NCBI RefSeq assembly: GCF_041902385.1
Contig: NZ_CP169244.1
Location: 1,736,001-1,800,000 of the forward strand
Direction: 5' to 3'
DNA from: Arcticibacter sp041902385
GTDB lineage: Bacteria; Bacteroidota; Bacteroidia; Sphingobacteriales; Sphingobacteriaceae
DNA length: 64,000 nt
A program made the translations under genes and the position numbers. Below the pieces are notes generated by a model, which had not been told where the DNA came from, did not search any database, and was given only the letters and a program-made list of their open reading frames with translations. Positions 51,503-62,100 of this stretch are shown piece after piece (within the stretch, counting starts at the first letter, position 1; each line of letters opens with the position of its first letter).

Positions 51503-52879
51503 ATGTCAAAGTTTGCTGAGGAGTTTAGTAAAGAGTCGGAAGTAAAAGCGTTTGATACCGATCATCGCCGGGTGATCAACTTCAACATGGGCAGGTACCA
51601 TACAGCGGTGGAGCGCGGCTTGTCAAAGCTGGCCAACCTGGAGGCTTCTAAGAAAAAGGCTCATGTGATCAAGTGGAAGGTGATGGAAAACCTCGACAAG
51701 CTCCTGCCGGAGTTTGAAGCGAACTTTCAGAAGCGCGGCGGAAAGGTGATCTGGGCCAACGACGCCGAGGAAGCGCAGGATGAAATCCTGAAGATCCTGA
51801 GAAAGGCTCATGCCAGGACGGTCATCAAGTCGAAATCGATGACAACTGAGGAGATCCATTTGAATGAATTCCTGCACGAGCATCAGATTGAATCAGTAGA
51901 AAGTGACCTGGGAGAATACATTGTTCAGCTCCTGGGGCAGAAGCCCTATCATATTGTGACGCCGGCGATGCACCTGAGTAAGGAGGATATTGCAAAGCTG
52001 TTTCACGAGAAGTTTGATACCCCGGCAGATGCAACGCCGGAGCAGCTTACGCTTAAGGCCCGCGAGCTGCTGCGTGAAAAATATACAACTGCTGATGTCG
52101 GCATTACAGGTGCTAACTTCCTGATTGCCGACACGGGAAGTATTTCGGTGACAGAAAATGAAGGGAACGCGCGGCTGTCGACTACTTTTCCGAAGATACA
52201 CATCGCTATTGCCGGGATTGAAAAGCTGATCCCTTCTATTGCCGACCTTGATCTGTTCCTCCCGCTGCTGGCGACGCACGGCACGGGGCAGAACTTGACG
52301 GTATACAACACGATCCTGAGCGGTCCCCGACAGGAAGGGGAGACCGACGGGCCGGAAGAGATGTATGTGATCTTGCTTGATAACGGACGCACCAATCTGC
52401 TTGGCCATGTGGAGCAACGCCAGGGCCTGTACTGCATCCGCTGCGGCGCCTGTCTGAACGCCTGCCCTGTCTATAAGAATGTGGGCGGTCATACCTACAA
52501 TACGACGTACAGCGGGCCCATCGGCTCGGTGATCACCCCTCACTTTAAAGGGATGGAGGACTTTAAGCATCTGAGCTACGCCTCCAGTCTCTGCGGCAAA
52601 TGTACGGAAGTGTGTCCTGTAAAGATCGACATCCATAAAATGCTGCTCCTGAACCGTAAGGAGGCGGTGGCTGACGGCCTTCCTTCAAAAGCTGAAAAGC
52701 TGGGCTGGAAAGGCTGGCAGCGCGCCATGCTGAAGCGCAGCTGGATGGACATGTTCGGAGGAAAGTTCAAGAACTTTATTTTAAAAACCTTCTTTAAGAA
52801 GAGCTGGGGCAAGTACCGCGAAATGCCTCAGGTTGCAGATAAGTCGTTCAGTAAGCAATGGAAAGAACGGCGAAACTAA
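51503..52879 (+). CDS. lutB: LutB-type iron-sulfur protein (lactate utilisation)
   Basis: 458 residues. The N-terminal two thirds are the LUD domain (KKAHVIKWKVMENLDKLLPE; TTADVGITGANFLIADTGSI; GNARLSTTFPKIHIAIAGIE; GTGQNLTVYNTILSGPRQEG). Two 4Fe-4S motifs follow: CIRCGACLNACP (about 311-322) and CGKCTEVCPVKIDIH (about 364-378). LutB works with LutA and LutC to oxidise L-lactate; neither partner gene is adjacent. A possible -7 element TAACTTCG (51491-51498) lies just before the ATG. The last eight codons form one arm of a perfect palindrome. Confidence 0.88.
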   Translation: MSKFAEEFSKESEVKAFDTDHRRVINFNMGRYHTAVERGLSKLANLEASKKKAHVIKWKVMENLDKLLPEFEANFQKRGGKVIWANDAEEAQDEILKILRKAHARTVIKSKSMTTEEIHLNEFLHEHQIESVESDLGEYIVQLLGQKPYHIVTPAMHLSKEDIAKLFHEKFDTPADATPEQLTLKARELLREKYTTADVGITGANFLIADTGSISVTENEGNARLSTTFPKIHIAIAGIEKLIPSIADLDLFLPLLATHGTGQNLTVYNTILSGPRQEGETDGPEEMYVILLDNGRTNLLGHVEQRQGLYCIRCGACLNACPVYKNVGGHTYNTTYSGPIGSVITPHFKGMEDFKHLSYASSLCGKCTEVCPVKIDIHKMLLLNRKEAVADGLPSKAEKLGWKGWQRAMLKRSWMDMFGGKFKNFILKTFFKKSWGKYREMPQVADKSFSKQWKERRN

Positions 52880-52902
52880 GTTTCGCCGTTCTTTCCATTG
52901 CT
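52854..52902. repeat. 49-bp perfect palindrome formed by an inverted copy of the end of lutB
   Basis: Arms of 24 bp (52854-52877 and 52879-52902) around a single central A that belongs to the TAA stop. The left arm is the last codons of lutB, and the right arm is their exact reverse complement. A heptamer array (GGCGATT GGCGATT AGCTATT) begins at the next base. As RNA it would fold into a strong hairpin, but there is no T tract. Confidence 0.9.
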
Positions 52903-53117
52903 GGCGATTGGCGATTAGCTATTCGCAGTCAGCTGTCGGCTATCAGCATTCAGCGTGGGCCTTCGGCCGCTGTTTGCGATTAGCGATTAGCGGTTAGCGA
53001 TTAGTAATTGTCTGTTCGCTATCAGAACGCTGATGCTGCACCTCAGCATCTATTCTCTGAAAGCTGATTGCTGAAAGCTGATAGCCAATAGCCAATAGCC
53101 AATAGCTATCAGCCAAT
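52903..53117. repeat. Heptamer repeat tract with opposing arms
   Basis: Direct units GGCGATT GGCGATT AGCTATT CGCAGTC AGCTGTC GGCTATC start at 52903. More (GCGATT AGCGATT AGCGGTT AGCGATT) lie near 52976-53005. The right part, to about 53117, is in opposite orientation (GATAGCC AATAGCC AATAGCC AATAGCT). It fills the gap between lutB and the malic enzyme promoter. Confidence 0.8.
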
Positions 53118-53138
53118 CTCCAACGTCCTTCAACTTTA

Positions 53139-53169
53139 TTTGCTCTTTATTGGCAGAGTTGTAGCTTTG
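53139..53169 (+). promoter_or_regulatory. Bacteroidota promoter for the malic enzyme gene
   Basis: TTTG (53139-53142), exactly 19 bases, then TAGCTTTG (53162-53169). This is the best match to TTTG-N19-TAnnTTTG in the window, 23 bases before the ATG at 53192. Confidence 0.8.
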
Positions 53170-53191
53170 TCTCTTTCCAATCTCATTTTAC

Positions 53192-55501
53192 ATGGATAAG
53201 TTAAATCGAAAAAAGGATGCACTTGACTATCATGCTCATGGGCGTCCCGGTAAGATTCAGGTATTACCCACCAAACCAACCAATTCTCAAAGAGACCTCA
53301 CGCTGGCTTACTCACCAGGAGTAGCCGAGCCTTGCCTGAAAATCGCGGAAAATACGGATGATGTTTATAAGTATACGGCCAAGGGAAACCTTGTAGCGGT
53401 GATCAGTAATGGTACTGCCGTACTTGGACTAGGCGATATTGGTCCGGAAGCCGGAAAGCCGGTGATGGAGGGGAAAGGCCTGCTGTTTAAGATCTTTGCG
53501 GATATTGACGTCTTTGATCTTGAACTGAATACGAAGAATGTGGATGAGTTTGTCAATATTGTGAAAGCGCTTGAGCCGACTTTCGGGGGGATCAATCTGG
53601 AGGACATCAAGGCCCCGGAGTGTTTCGAAATTGAAAGGAGGCTGAAGGCGGAGATGAATATCCCTGTGATGCACGATGACCAGCACGGGACTGCCATCAT
53701 TTCGGCTGCTGCCCTGCTGAACGCCTGTGAATTGCAGGAAAAGAAATTGGAGGAAGTGAAGATTGTGGTGAATGGCGCCGGTGCGGCGGCCATCTCGTGT
53801 TCACGCCTCTACGTGAGCCTGGGAGCGAGACGTGAAAATATTGTGATGATCGACCGCTCTGGCGTGATCCGCAAGGACCGTCAGAAGCTGGATCCGCTGA
53901 AAGCTGAATTTGCAACAGAGCGCGACCTTCATACCCTGGAGGAGGCTATGGAAGGGGCGGACGTCTTTATCGGCCTTTCTGCTGCGGACGTGCTTTCGGC
54001 AGAGGCACTGAAAACAATGGCTCCGAATCCGATCGTTTTCGCCATGGCCAACCCGAATCCGGAGATTGCTTATGAGCTGGCCGTTGCTACACGTGGCGAT
54101 ATTATCATGGCTACGGGAAGGTCTGACTATCCCAACCAGGTGAATAACGTACTGGGCTTCCCTTATATCTTCAGAGGGGCGATGGATGTGCGTGCTACCA
54201 CCATCAACGAAGAAATGAAAATTGCAGCAGTGAGGGCGATAGCGGAAATGGCGAAAAAGCCGGTTCCTGAGTCGGTCATGCTTGCCTATAATATACAGAA
54301 CTTAAGGTTTGGCAAAGACTACATCATTCCCAAGCCTATGGATCCCCGGCTTATTACGTCGGTATCTCCGGCGGTGGCAAGGGCGGCAATGGAGTCTGGC
54401 GTGGCCAAGTCGGCAATTACTGACTGGGATGCTTATACCGAAGAGCTGAGCAGAAGGCTCGGTGGTGAAGATGCCCTGTTGCGAACCCTCAGCAGTCGGG
54501 CAAAGGCGGCACCGAAGCGTGTTGTGTTTGCCGAGGCAGACAATTATAAGATATTAAAAGCCATTCAAATTGTAAAAGAGGACGGGATAGCCGAACCGAT
54601 CTTACTTGGCAATCGGAAAAAGATCCTCGACATCATCAACGAATATGCTATTGATCTGGAGGGAGTAGAGATTATCGACCCGCTGGAGGCTTCAGACATG
54701 GTAGAACAATATGCAACCTACCTGTATGAAAAAAGGCAGCGTAAGGGGATGACCCTGGTGAAGGCGAGAAGTTTGATGAAAGATCGCAACTACTTTGGTG
54801 CGGGGATGGTGCAGTTTGGGGCTGCCGACGCCCTGATCTCGGGGCTAACGAAGGATTACGCGACCACCGTGAGACCTGCTTTGCAGGTGATCGGTACCGA
54901 GCCGGGTGTAGACCGTGTGGCCGGTATGTATATGATGCTGACCAAAAAAGGACCCGTGTTCTTCGGGGATACGACCGTCAATAAGAAGCCGACGGCCGAA
55001 GAGCTGGTGAACATTACCACGCTGCTTGATCATTCGGTAAGGAAGTTCAACATCAGCCCGCGGATAGCCATCCTTTCGTACACGAATTTTGGATCTACCA
55101 GTGGCGATGTGCCTGAGACGACCCGGGAGGCCGTGAGGATCCTCCACGAGCGTTACCCCGAGCTGGTTGTGGATGGCGAGATGCAGGCTAACTTCGCAAT
55201 CAGCGAATGCCTTTTAAAAGATAACTTCCCGTTCAGCAAGCTGAGCGGCAAGCCGGCCAATACACTCGTTTTTCCTAATCTTGAGTCGGGAAATATCGCC
55301 TATAAGCTCCTGCAGGAACTTGGAGGTGCAGAGGCAGTAGGGCCGATCCTGCTTGGGTTGAACAAGCCGGTACATGTGCTGCAGATTGGAAGCTCCGTGA
55401 GAGAGATCGTCAATATGGTGACTATTGCGGTGGTGGATGTGCAGACGAAGCAGGAAGAGGCTGCCGCGGCTAAAGAAAAAAGGATATTTCAGATTTGGTG
55501 A
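53192..55501 (+). CDS. maeB: NADP-dependent malic enzyme with phosphotransacetylase-like domain (MaeB type)
   Basis: 769 residues in three parts. The malic N-domain (about 15-155) has LTLAYSPGVAEPCLKIAENT and GNLVAVISNGTAVLGLGDIG with PEAGKPVMEGKGLLFK; INLEDIKAPECFEIERRL and MHDDQHGTAIISAAALL carry the metal and catalytic residues. The NAD(P)-binding domain (about 160-405) has VVNGAGAAAISCSRLY. The C-terminal half (about 430-760) is a phosphotransacetylase-like domain (VFAEADNYKILKAIQIVKED; ALQVIGTEPGVDRVAGMYMM). Such multidomain enzymes decarboxylate malate to pyruvate with NADP reduction; the PTA-like part is usually regulatory. It has a strong promoter of its own and precedes ruvA by 30 bases. 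Confidence 0.93.
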   Translation: MDKLNRKKDALDYHAHGRPGKIQVLPTKPTNSQRDLTLAYSPGVAEPCLKIAENTDDVYKYTAKGNLVAVISNGTAVLGLGDIGPEAGKPVMEGKGLLFKIFADIDVFDLELNTKNVDEFVNIVKALEPTFGGINLEDIKAPECFEIERRLKAEMNIPVMHDDQHGTAIISAAALLNACELQEKKLEEVKIVVNGAGAAAISCSRLYVSLGARRENIVMIDRSGVIRKDRQKLDPLKAEFATERDLHTLEEAMEGADVFIGLSAADVLSAEALKTMAPNPIVFAMANPNPEIAYELAVATRGDIIMATGRSDYPNQVNNVLGFPYIFRGAMDVRATTINEEMKIAAVRAIAEMAKKPVPESVMLAYNIQNLRFGKDYIIPKPMDPRLITSVSPAVARAAMESGVAKSAITDWDAYTEELSRRLGGEDALLRTLSSRAKAAPKRVVFAEADNYKILKAIQIVKEDGIAEPILLGNRKKILDIINEYAIDLEGVEIIDPLEASDMVEQYATYLYEKRQRKGMTLVKARSLMKDRNYFGAGMVQFGAADALISGLTKDYATTVRPALQVIGTEPGVDRVAGMYMMLTKKGPVFFGDTTVNKKPTAEELVNITTLLDHSVRKFNISPRIAILSYTNFGSTSGDVPETTREAVRILHERYPELVVDGEMQANFAISECLLKDNFPFSKLSGKPANTLVFPNLESGNIAYKLLQELGGAEAVGPILLGLNKPVHVLQIGSSVREIVNMVTIAVVDVQTKQEEAAAAKEKRIFQIW

Positions 55502-55531
55502 CGCACTCGTAAAAACCGACGCCTTCTTAAT

Positions 55532-56122
55532 ATGTACGCTTATATAGACGGAAAACTGGTGTTTAAGTGCCCCGCTTACGTGGTAATTGAAGCGGGAGGC
55601 ATTGGATACCATATCAATATATCATTAAACACCTACTCCAGCCTTCCGGAAACGGAGCGTTGTAAGCTCTTTACCTGGCTGCATGTTAAGGAGGACGCCC
55701 ATACCTTATACGGATTTGCAGATGAAGGAGAACGACGGTTATTCCTTCATCTCATTTCTGTCTCGGGAATAGGACCGGGAACGGGCCGGATGATTCTCTC
55801 TTCCATTTCCCCTGAAGAAATTCAGACTGCAATTGTTAAAGGCGACTTGCCTCTCATCAAGAGAATTAAGGGGATCGGTCCGAAAACCGCCCAGCGCCTT
55901 ATCCTTGAATTACAGGATAAATTAAAAAAAGAAGGAATTGAAACCTTGACTGCCATTCCACAGTATAACAGCGCAAAAGAGGAAGCATTAGCCGCTCTCG
56001 TAATGCTCGGATTTGCTAAGAATGTAGCAGAAAAGGCTTTAGATAACGTATCTCAAAATCAAAAAGAACAGGGACTCTTGTCTGTAGAGCAGTTAATAAA
56101 ATCCGCTTTGAAAAATTTGTAA
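55532..56122 (+). CDS. ruvA: Holliday junction branch migration protein RuvA
   Basis: 196 residues. Domain I (OB fold): MYAYIDGKLVFKCPAYVVIE and LFTWLHVKEDAHTLYGFADE. Domain II holds two helix-hairpin-helix motifs: ISVSGIGPGTGRMILSSISP (about 75-95) and IKGIGPKTAQRLILELQDKL (about 111-130). Domain III (about 145-196) ends VAEKALDNVSQNQKEQGLL. RuvA tetramers bind four-way junctions and load RuvB. The order ruvA-sprA is conserved in Bacteroidota. Confidence 0.96.
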   Translation: MYAYIDGKLVFKCPAYVVIEAGGIGYHINISLNTYSSLPETERCKLFTWLHVKEDAHTLYGFADEGERRLFLHLISVSGIGPGTGRMILSSISPEEIQTAIVKGDLPLIKRIKGIGPKTAQRLILELQDKLKKEGIETLTAIPQYNSAKEEALAALVMLGFAKNVAEKALDNVSQNQKEQGLLSVEQLIKSALKNL

Positions 56123-56142
56123 AACACAATTATTCAAAGGGA

Positions 56143-59100
56143 GTGACACAAATATCTACTTTAAAATTATTGACACTCTGCTGTTTCCTGACCATTCTGT
56201 TTCACGGAAAGGTGTCAGCGCAGAACACAAACGACAGCCTGAGGATTCCCTACCCACTGAAGGACAGCAAATCTCTGGATCTGCAGCAGGGAAGCGGAAT
56301 GAACCTGCGGAGCCCATCGAATATTAAGAGGACCGTTGAGTTTGATCCGGCAAACCGGCGCTATATCATCCGCGAGAAGATTGGCGAACACCTGTACCGG
56401 CCTCCGCAGTATCTCACGATTGAAGAGTATGAACGATATGAAGCAGAGCGCATAAAGCGGGGATACTGGCGAGAGCTTGCCGATACTGCTACATCGCAGA
56501 TGCGCCAGGATGGCTTTATTCCTTCTATCAAGGTAAATAGCAAAGTTTTTGAACGTATTTTTGGAGGATCTACCATTGATATCCGCCCGCAGGGCGCTGC
56601 AGATCTTACTCTGGCCGGTAAGATCAACAGAAATGAAAATCCCCTTTTTAACGAGCGTCAGCGGAAACAAACGAACTTCGACTTCGACCAGCGGATTCAG
56701 ATGAATGTGGCGGGCCAGATCGGGAAGAACTTCAAGATCGGGACTAACTACAATACAGAAGCACAGTTTGATTTTGAAAATCAGATGAAGCTGGATTTTA
56801 AAGGACACCCCGACGATATCATTCAATCTGTGGAAGCAGGTAACGTGAGTCTTCCTTTAAACTCAACTCTTATCAGCGGAAGTCAGGCTCTTTTCGGTAT
56901 CAAGACCAAACTCCAATTCGGGAAGCTGAATATGACAAGCGTCTTTTCTCAGCAGAAGTCGCAGCAGAAGGAGATCACCATTACGAATGGCTCTCAGCAA
57001 AACGAATTCCGGATCAGCGCCGATAATTACGAGGCGAATAAGCACTTTTTCCTGTCTCAGTTCTTTCGCAACCATTACAACGAGGCACTTCAAAGCCTTC
57101 CTGTCATTCGCTCGAACGTTACTATCACTCAGGTGGAAGTGTGGGTGACTAACAGAAGTAACAGTACGACCGATTCGCGGGACGTTCTGGGGCTTATGGA
57201 CCTGGGCGAGTCGAATCCATACGATTCCCGTCAGCGAAGAACTGGCGGTTCTGTTGTTCCGGCGGCCGGGCCTGCTGGTGATCCTGCTTTTCCGCAACAG
57301 TCGAACAACTTGCTGCAGAACCTGCTGGCCTACTCGGGAAGTATCCGTCTGACCAACTCGAACGCCGTAAGCGAATATTTCCAGGGATACGGCGCAACTG
57401 ATAATTATTCAAAGCTTACTTATGCACGTAAGCTAACCGACAGAGAATTCACACTTAACTCGCGCCTCGGTTATATTTCTCTCAACTTTGCGTTAAATGC
57501 CGATGAGGTTCTTGCCGTGGCTTTTCGCTACAACTACAATGGGGTGGAGTATCAGGTGGGTGAGTTTTCTACCGATATCCCGGTTGATCCTGCAAATCCC
57601 AAGATGCTTTTTGTAAAGCTATTGAAGAATGAGATGCTGAAGACCAACCTGCCTACCTGGGACCTGATGATGAAGAATATCTATTCTCTGGGCGCTTATC
57701 AGGTAGGAAGGAATGATTTTAGGCTGAACATTTACCGCCTGGACGAAAAGAGTGGCGTGGAAACTCCGACGATCGGTGAGGGGGTAAACACGAGTGGCAA
57801 GCGCTGGCTTCAGCTGACAAACCTCGACAACCTGAACCAGAACAACGAGAAAACACCTGACGGCTATTTCGACTTTATTGACGGTGTGACGATTGATCCT
57901 CTGAATGGAAGGATCACCTTCCCGCTTCTTGAACCCTTTGGTTCTGACCTCGCTGCTCAGTTTAGCCAGGGCGAGACCAATCTGCGTGAAAAGTACGTTT
58001 TTCAGCCCTTGTACGACCTGACCAAAGCGGATGCTCAGCAGCTCTATCAAAGCCTGAACAGGTATGTGATCAAGGGGACGTACCAGTCGGAGGTGGGTTC
58101 TGAGTTTCAGTTAAATGCCATCAATATTCCTCCCGGTTCGGTTCAGGTAACTGCCGGAACTCTTCCGCTGGTTGAAGGAACCGATTTTACTGTCGACTAT
58201 AATATTGGACGGGTAAGGATTCTGAATCAGGCCTTGTTAAGTTCGGGGCAGCCCATCAGGATTAAGTTAGAGAATAGTGAACTGTTTGGACTTCAACAGC
58301 GTACCTTGTTCGGAACTCATCTCGACTACCGGGTGAATAACAAGCTGAACCTGGGCGGTACGATTATGAACCTCACCGAAAAGCCGTTGACTGCCAAGGT
58401 AAACATCGGGGAAGAACCTATATCAAATACGATGTGGGGGCTTGATGCTACCTATAGTTCTGACTCCCGCTGGCTAACGCGTCTGGTAGATAAAATCCCG
58501 TTCATTGAAACAAAAGAGCCGTCGTCAATCGCTTTTTCAGGCGAGTTTGCTAATCTGATACCGGGTCACCCTCGTTCTTTGAACTTTGCGGGAAGCAAGA
58601 ACGGGGTGAGCTATATTGATGATTTCGAGGGAAGCCGGTCGGTGATCGACTTGAAGAGCGCGATCGGATGGCAGCTTTCGGGTACACCCAATACCGTGAA
58701 CCGTTTGTTCCCAGAGTCGGAGCTCACCAACGACCTGGAGTACGGATATAACAGGGCACGACTTGCCTTCTATAACATAGATCCTATTTTTTTCAGGAGA
58801 GTAGGAAATACAGATGCCCCGGCCAATATCAGAAATAATATTGCTGAACAGTCTAATCATTTGGTTCGTGAAGTATTAGAGCAGGAGGTTTTTCCGTTTA
58901 AACAGTCAATAACCGGCCAGCCGCTCACCCTGCCTACTTTAGACCTTGCTTTTTACCCTAACGTTAGAGGGCCATACAACTACAGCACCACTGGCATCAA
59001 TTCAGATGGTACGCTGGCCAATCCCCGCAGCCGCTGGGGTGGAATTTTCAGGAAGCTGGAAACAACCGACTTTGAAGCGCTGAACGTTGGTTTCATTGAG

Positions 59101-62100
59101 TTCTGGGTGATGGATCCTTTTATCTACAAGCAGAATGCTGCAGGCGGCGACTTGTACTTCAACCTGGGCAATATCTCGGAAGATGTGTTGAAGGACGGAA
59201 GAAAATCGCTGGAGAACGGCTTACCAGCAGATGGCGACGTGAGCCGTACTGACGAAACTGCATGGGGAAGAGTTCCGAAGCTCCAGCCTGTTGTGCAGGC
59301 CTTCGACAACAATCCGCAGTCGCGTCAGTTTCAGGATGTGGGTCTGGACGGCCTGTCGAATAACGATGAGCGTCAGTTCTTCTCGGGTTTTGTTAATCAG
59401 GTAAAGCCGCGCTTAAATCCAGCGGCAGCAGACGAACTTTCTAACGACCCTTCATCAGACGACTACCGTTACTTTAGAGGCGGAGATATAGAGAAGGGAA
59501 ACCCTGGAATTCTGAAGCGCTATGAGCGTTACAACGGTACGGAGGGTAATTCAAAAACGTCTGCTCAATCGCTCGCTGAAACGGGCCTTGAAAACTCAGC
59601 GGCTACATCGATGCCTGACGGGGAGGATGTGAACCGGGATAACAACATGTCGCTGACCGACGAGTTTTTTGAATACAAAGTGTCTATCCGGCCTCAGGAT
59701 ATGGTGGTAGGGCAGAATTTTATAGCCGACAAGGTGACCAGCACGGTCAAGCTGGCTAATGGCAGCAATGCTCCCGTGTCGTGGTACCAGTTCAGAATTC
59801 CGATTTCTCAGTTCGGGGGAAAGGTGGGTAACATCCAGGATTTTAAATCAATCCGCTTTATCAGGATGTTCATGACCAACTTTGCTGATACTACTGTTTT
59901 GAGAATGGGGCGTTTACAGCTTGTACGCGGCGAGTGGCGGCAATATAATGCGTCTAATGCATCATCCGACGTGATTGCAGATCCTGCGCTGGGTACAAGT
60001 GCCCCTGATAACTCTACTATCGACGTAAGCACGGTTAATATTGAGGAAAATGGGAAAAGAACGCCGATTCCGTATGTGGTTCCTCCGGGTATCCAGAGGG
60101 AGCGCGACCTGAGCAACTACCGTGGTGAGACGCAGATGAACGAGCAGTCGCTGGCCTTGACTGTGTCTAACCTGAGAGACGGCTATACAAGAGCGGCATT
60201 CAGAAATACGTTCAACGATTTTCGTTCTTATAAGCAGCTGGAGATGTTTATCCACGCTGAAGGCGACCAGCTAAGGGACCGCGATATTTCGGCGACACTC
60301 CGCCTCGGATCGGATAACAGAGATAACTACTATGAGTATGTGGTCCCGCTGGCTATCACGAGTCCCGGCACTTCTGATCCGAATTCGATCTGGCCTGAGA
60401 AAAACCGCATGGTGCTTGAACTTAAGAAACTTCAGGCGGCGAAGGCAGCACGTAACGAGGCCAACTGGCCCGAAAATAAGCCCTTCTATTACCGTGATGG
60501 TGATAACATGATTGTGGTAATGGGGCAGCCTGATTTGAGCAAGGTCAGGGTTTATATGCTGGGGGTAAGGAACCCCCTGCGTAATTCTTCGGCGCCTGCA
60601 GGAGACGACGGCCTTGATAAGACGGCTCAGGTGTGGTTTAACGAGCTGCGCCTGACAGAGTTCGACGAAAGGGGCGGCTGGGCCGCTACCGGCAGGATGA
60701 ATGCGAAACTGGCTGACTTTGCAGATGTGACCGTGTCTGGAAGTAAAAGTACGATAGGCTTCGGTTCTATCGACAAGCGGGTGAGTGAACGGAACCGGAC
60801 AGACGACCGCTTTTTTGACCTGTCATCCAATATTGAGCTTGGCAAGTTCTTCCCCGAAAGGACCGGTGTGAAAATTCCGATGTTCATTAATTTCTCTACG
60901 CAGAGGAGTATTCCGCAGTTCGATCCTAGATCTCCGGACCTGGAGCTCGTCAACGCCTTAACTAATATGTCTGATGCTAAAAAGGACTCGATTCATCGCA
61001 TTGTGGATGACTACACTCAGCGCAGAGGGATCAACTTCACAAATGTGAGAAAGCTGCGTACTGACCCTTCTGCGAAGAGTCACCTCTGGGATATTGAGAA
61101 CTTCAGTGCCAGCTATGCCTATACGGAGTACAATCATCGCGACTTCATCAATGAGATGTCGCTCCAGAAGACATACAGGGCCGGGCTCGCCTATAACTAT
61201 AATGCGACGCCGAAGAACTATGCACCTTTTGCAAAGATCATCAAGAGTAACACGCTGGCATTGCTGCGCGACTTCAACTTCAATCTGATGCCTTCGGTGA
61301 TCAACTTCCGGATTGATGTAGACCGCCTGTACTCTGAGAATACGCTACGGGATAATAATAGTCCGGAGAATGTCCTGAGGACTACCTTTAACAAGAATTT
61401 CCAGATCAGTCGTCTTTACGGGATCAGCTGGAACCTGACTAAGTCTGTGCAGCTTGACTTTAATGCGACTAACTATGGCATAATTGATGAACCGCAGGGA
61501 AGGATCAACGGACTGAAGCGGGATACGGTGTGGGAAAACCTGAAAAAGCTTGGCCGGACCACCGACTATAGCCACAATCTGAATGTGAACTATACGGTGC
61601 CGGTAAATAAGATCCCAGGCTTTGGCTGGACGAACCTGGTGGCGCGCTATGGTACTACCTTCAACTGGAAGACCGAGCCACTGGCTACACTCAATGATCC
61701 TACTATTAATCTGGGTAATACGATTCAGAACTCACGTACTATTCAGTTGAATCCGACTTTAAACTTTACGTCGCTTTATAACAAGATTGGCTTCCTGCGC
61801 CGGTCTGCGGGTCAGGATGGCGGATCGTTCTTTATCGGTGCGCTGACCAGTATTAAGAACGTGTCAGGAGCTTATACCCGTACGGAAGGTACGTATTTGC
61901 CAGGCTACCTTCCGAAGACAAACCTGTTTGGTTATGATTTCGATGCCGACGCTCCTGGCCTGGGATTTATATTCGGAAGCCAGAAGGATATCAGGCTGAA
62001 AGCGATCCAGCAGGGTTGGATCAGTCGCGATACCCTGCAGAATCAGTTGTACGTGACCAGCAAAAAAGAGGATTTGAATTTCAGGGGTACCATAGAGCCG

